Shown here: piece after piece, positions 61,665 through 64,000 of the stretch
How the letters are laid out: every line of letters begins with the position of its first letter
Numbering within the stretch: the stretch's first letter is position 1
From: Vibrio hepatarius
Lineage (GTDB): Bacteria; Pseudomonadota; Gammaproteobacteria; Enterobacterales; Vibrionaceae
Reading direction: 5' to 3'
Length of the DNA: 64,000 nt
NCBI RefSeq assembly: GCF_011806575.1
Contig: NZ_JAATOO010000008.1
Coordinates: 62,001-126,000 of the forward strand
Made by a program: the position numbers and the translations under genes
Notes under the pieces: model-generated
What the model was told of the DNA's origin: nothing
The model's input: the letters and a program-made list of their open reading frames with translations, nothing else
Databases searched by the model: none

Positions 61665-61695
61665 GTACAGTGCTCTCACGAGTAGGGCACTGTAC
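61665..61695 (+). promoter_or_regulatory. Hairpin between phnD and phnC
   Basis: GTACAGTGC (61665-61673) pairs perfectly with GCACTGTAC (61687-61695) around 13 nt. It has no T run. Hairpins after a binding-protein gene often stabilise the upstream mRNA so that the binding protein is made in excess over the membrane parts. Confidence 0.6.
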
Positions 61696-61724
61696 ACCCC
61701 CAATTTATTACAAGGAACAGCTGT

Positions 61725-62495
61725 ATGGCCGTAGCAAGCTATGACGGAATAAAGATCAACAACCTATTTCATGAGTACGTGGCAGGCAAGCCAATCCTTA
61801 AAGGCATTGATATCAACATTGATAAGCCGGGCATCATCGCCATCATTGGCCCTTCAGGTACAGGTAAGAGTACCTTACTGCGTTGTATCAACCGCCTTAA
61901 CGACCCAAGCGGCGGTGAGATCATTTTTGAAGGCGAAGACCTGACGAAACTGCAAGGTCAAGCTCTGCGCAAGCAACGTCGCCACATTGGTATGGTTTTC
62001 CAAGAGTACAACTTAGTTGAGCGTTTAACGGTGATCGAAAACGTACTCAGCGGTCGCTTAGGTTACATGAGCGCTTGGAATGCATGGCGTCGAAACTACT
62101 CGCAAAAAGACCTGAAGAAAGCCTTTGAACTGCTAGAGTTCGTTGGCCTACAAGATTTTGCCAATCAGCGTGCAGACAGCTTGTCGGGTGGTCAGAGGCA
62201 GCGTGTCGGTATTGCTCGCGCGGTGATGCAAGACCCATATATTTTGTTGGCGGATGAACCGACCTCGTCACTCGATCCGAAAACCGCAGTAGAAATCATG
62301 GAACTGATGGAGACGTTTGCGGAACAGAAGCAAATCCCGGTTCTGGTCAACATCCATGACGTGAATCTCGCCAAGCGTTTTGCCACCCGCATTATTGGGA
62401 TGTGTAACGGTAAAGTACATTATGACGGCAGTCCGCAAGGCATTACCGAACACGATCTTAAGATCATCTACGGGGGTGAGTCATGGCTGGATTAA
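61725..62495 (+). CDS. phnC: PhnC-type ABC transporter ATP-binding protein
   Basis: The 256-aa ABC ATPase has Walker [19 protein letters not shown], a Q-loop ([21 protein letters not shown]), the signature [15 protein letters not shown], Walker [13 protein letters not shown] and the switch His in [13 protein letters not shown]. The [12 protein letters not shown] segment is typical of PhnC. AAGGAA precedes ATG 61725. It overlaps the first phnE by 13 nt. Confidence 0.95.
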   Translation: MAVASYDGIKINNLFHEYVAGKPILKGIDINIDKPGIIAIIGPSGTGKSTLLRCINRLNDPSGGEIIFEGEDLTKLQGQALRKQRRHIGMVFQEYNLVERLTVIENVLSGRLGYMSAWNAWRRNYSQKDLKKAFELLEFVGLQDFANQRADSLSGGQRQRVGIARAVMQDPYILLADEPTSSLDPKTAVEIMELMETFAEQKQIPVLVNIHDVNLAKRFATRIIGMCNGKVHYDGSPQGITEHDLKIIYGGESWLD

Positions 62496-63274
62496 CTGCC
62501 GATGGCAAGGTAGAAAACCCGTTCAAAGCCTCATGGGCGACTCGAATCGGTTTTGCGGCAGTCATCGTATATCTGTTTTACAGCGTATGGACGCTTGGGC
62601 TGACGTTTGATCGTTTAATGATCGGTTTGGTGGAAAGCGAGCGCTTACTGGCGCGCATGTTCCCGCCGGATTTTTCGCGCACTAATCTGCTGCTAGGAGG
62701 TTTGGCGGAAAGTTTGCAGATCGCGATTATTTCGAGCTTTTTCGGTATCGTCATTTCGCTGTTCTTGGGATTGCTCGCGGCTCGAAACATGATGCCGTCG
62801 ATTATCTCAACGCCCGTACGTGGTTTTATCGCTTTATGCCGTTCGTTCCACCCTGTGATCATCGCGATTTTGTTTGTAAAAGCGGTTGGCTTTGGTGCTT
62901 TAGCAGGGATATTGACGCTGATTTTTGCGTCGATTGGCTTTATCGCCAAGCTGTTTGCCGAGGCAATTGAAGAGATCTCATTTAAACCTGTCGAAGCGAT
63001 TCGTGCCACCGGCGCAAGTTTTGTCAGCGTCATCCTTTATGCTGTCATGCCTCAGGTATTTACTCGTTTCATTGGTTTCGCCAGCTACCAGCTTGATTCG
63101 AACCTTCGCAACTCAACCATGGTGGGTATCGTGGGGGCTGGTGGTTTGGGCGGGACTTTGTTTTCAGCTTTCCAACGTTTCGACTACGACTTTGTCGCGG
63201 CGATTTTGATCACCATTATTGCGCTGATTCTGGTCGGGGAGTTTTTGTCTAATGTAGTAAGGAGAATCTTCTGA
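62483..63274 (+). CDS. phnE: PhnE-type permease, first copy
   Basis: The 263-aa BPD-transport inner-membrane component has about six helices ([65 protein letters not shown]) and the EAA-type loop ([27 protein letters not shown]). It forms one half of the transmembrane channel; the second phnE gene follows with a TGATG overlap. Paired phnE genes suggest a heterodimeric permease. Confidence 0.94.
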   Translation: MAGLTADGKVENPFKASWATRIGFAAVIVYLFYSVWTLGLTFDRLMIGLVESERLLARMFPPDFSRTNLLLGGLAESLQIAIISSFFGIVISLFLGLLAARNMMPSIISTPVRGFIALCRSFHPVIIAILFVKAVGFGALAGILTLIFASIGFIAKLFAEAIEEISFKPVEAIRATGASFVSVILYAVMPQVFTRFIGFASYQLDSNLRNSTMVGIVGAGGLGGTLFSAFQRFDYDFVAAILITIIALILVGEFLSNVVRRIF

Positions 63275-64000
63275 TGACGACAGCTTCAATTGATAAAGAA
63301 TGGCAGCGATTTACTTTTAGTGAACGCATGGCTCGCTACGCGGTGTACTTGTGTATGGTCTCTGCGATCGTTTGGTCTTGGCAAACGGTGGAGGTGATCC
63401 CAGAGTTCCTGTATGACGCGCCGGCTCAGTTTGCAGATATGTTCCAGCGTATGGTGCCGATGGATTACGCTTTCTACCCTGAAACTATTCACGAAGCGCT
63501 GATTGAGACCTTGCACATTGCGACGTTAGGGACGCTGTTTACACTGGTATTCGCGATTCCTCTGGCATTGCTGAATGCGCCAAACATTACTCCAAGCAAA
63601 ACCTTAAACTGGATTGCTCAATTCTTCTTGGTGTCATCGCGTTCGGTTAACTCACTGGTTTGGGCGCTATTGTTTATCGCGCTGTTTGGACCGGGTGTAT
63701 TGGCGGGGATCATGGCTATCGCGGTGCGCAGTGTCGGCTTCGTCGGTAAACTGCTTGCAGAAGCCATCGCCGAGGCGAACATGGGAACAATCGAAGCGCT
63801 GAGAGCAACGGGGGCTTCTTGGGCAAGCATTCTATTGAAAGGTTACTGGCCACAAGTGATGCCAGCGTTTTACTCTATTGTGTTGTTCCGTTGGGACATC
63901 AACGTACGTGAGTCAGCGGTATTAGGTCTGGTGGGCGCGGGCGGTATCGGTGTGGTGCTCAACGACGCGCAAAACCTATTCGAGTGGCAGAAAGTGTCGA
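63274..64000 (+). CDS. phnE: PhnE-type permease, second copy, 3' partial
   Basis: The gene starts at ATG 63274, overlapping the previous stop, and remains open to the right edge (about 242 codons seen). It begins [21 protein letters not shown] first helix follows (YAVYLCMVSAIVWSWQTV), then LHIATLGTLFTLVFAIPLALLNAP and an EAA-type loop (LAEAIAEANMGTIEALRATGASW) followed by VLFRWDINVRESAVLGLVGAGGIG. It is a second, distinct permease subunit of the same transporter, and probably ends within a few tens of codons past the window. Confidence 0.93.
   Translation, partial: MTTASIDKEWQRFTFSERMARYAVYLCMVSAIVWSWQTVEVIPEFLYDAPAQFADMFQRMVPMDYAFYPETIHEALIETLHIATLGTLFTLVFAIPLALLNAPNITPSKTLNWIAQFFLVSSRSVNSLVWALLFIALFGPGVLAGIMAIAVRSVGFVGKLLAEAIAEANMGTIEALRATGASWASILLKGYWPQVMPAFYSIVLFRWDINVRESAVLGLVGAGGIGVVLNDAQNLFEWQKVS

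Noticed and set aside
1..64000. tRNA or rRNA genes, CRISPR arrays, transposases, integrases, phage genes
   Set aside because: None was found by eye; no regularly spaced repeats, transposase-like proteins or integrase-like proteins are present in the coding set.

Overview
The window looks like a Vibrio chromosome segment. The evidence is a tonB-exbB-exbD-hutBCD haem operon facing hutX/hutZ, a vps/cps-style exopolysaccharide locus, an OmpW gene, divergent ppsA/ppsR genes, YjiH, and several c-di-GMP proteins. The species cannot be fixed from sequence alone. The left edge cuts the first gene and the right edge cuts the last one.

Region 1 (2-18544, all + strand) is a Wzx/Wzy-type exopolysaccharide or capsule locus. 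It encodes an initiating sugar-phosphate transferase, an outer-membrane barrel, a short Wza-like export protein, a Wzc-type tyrosine kinase, WecB/WecC for UDP-ManNAcA, a Wzy-like polymerase, the Wzx flippase, three glycosyltransferases, a serine-acetyltransferase-like enzyme, an exported polysaccharide lyase, a WecG/TagA transferase, a VpsP-like protein, a small exported protein, an O-antigen-ligase-type membrane protein and a Wzb phosphatase. A diguanylate cyclase and a periplasmic molybdopterin-fold protein follow on the opposite strand (19-20 kb), which fits c-di-GMP control of matrix production.

Region 2 (20-30 kb) is mostly core genes: YjiH and DUF1275 membrane proteins, a GFA-family protein, a stand-alone CBM48 protein, an M23 peptidase, OmpW behind a perfect FNR box, and PEP synthase with its regulator PpsR.

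Region 3 (30-36 kb) is the TonB1/haem uptake locus. hutW is missing from its expected place; a short N-terminal remnant with a stop codon remains between tonB and hutX.

Region 4 (36-43.9 kb) has a divergent PduO-like protein, a 2-hydroxyacid dehydrogenase, DUF924, carbamate kinase, two unknown proteins, divergent nadE/nadD-like genes with palindromes between them, and a solute-binding protein.

Region 5 (44-49.9 kb) is an AT-rich block of six minus-strand genes. They encode three lipoproteins of LPP20 or FlgT/CsgG-like appearance, an MltC-like lytic transglycosylase, a tiny membrane protein and a coiled-coil protein of unknown role. It is the best candidate here for an undescribed envelope system.

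Region 6 (50-55 kb) has RNase Z, a YbaK-type deacylase, a LysR/EamA divergent pair, a PAS-GGDEF protein and a second EamA transporter.

Region 7 (55.6 kb to the end) reads as a self-contained phosphorus-compound scavenging regulon. A PgtB/DctB-like sensor kinase and a sigma-54 activator precede an exported glycerophosphodiester phosphodiesterase and a PhnD-PhnC-PhnE-PhnE transporter. Both target units carry a sigma-54 promoter with the same 16-nt repeat exactly 75 bp upstream of the -24 GG.
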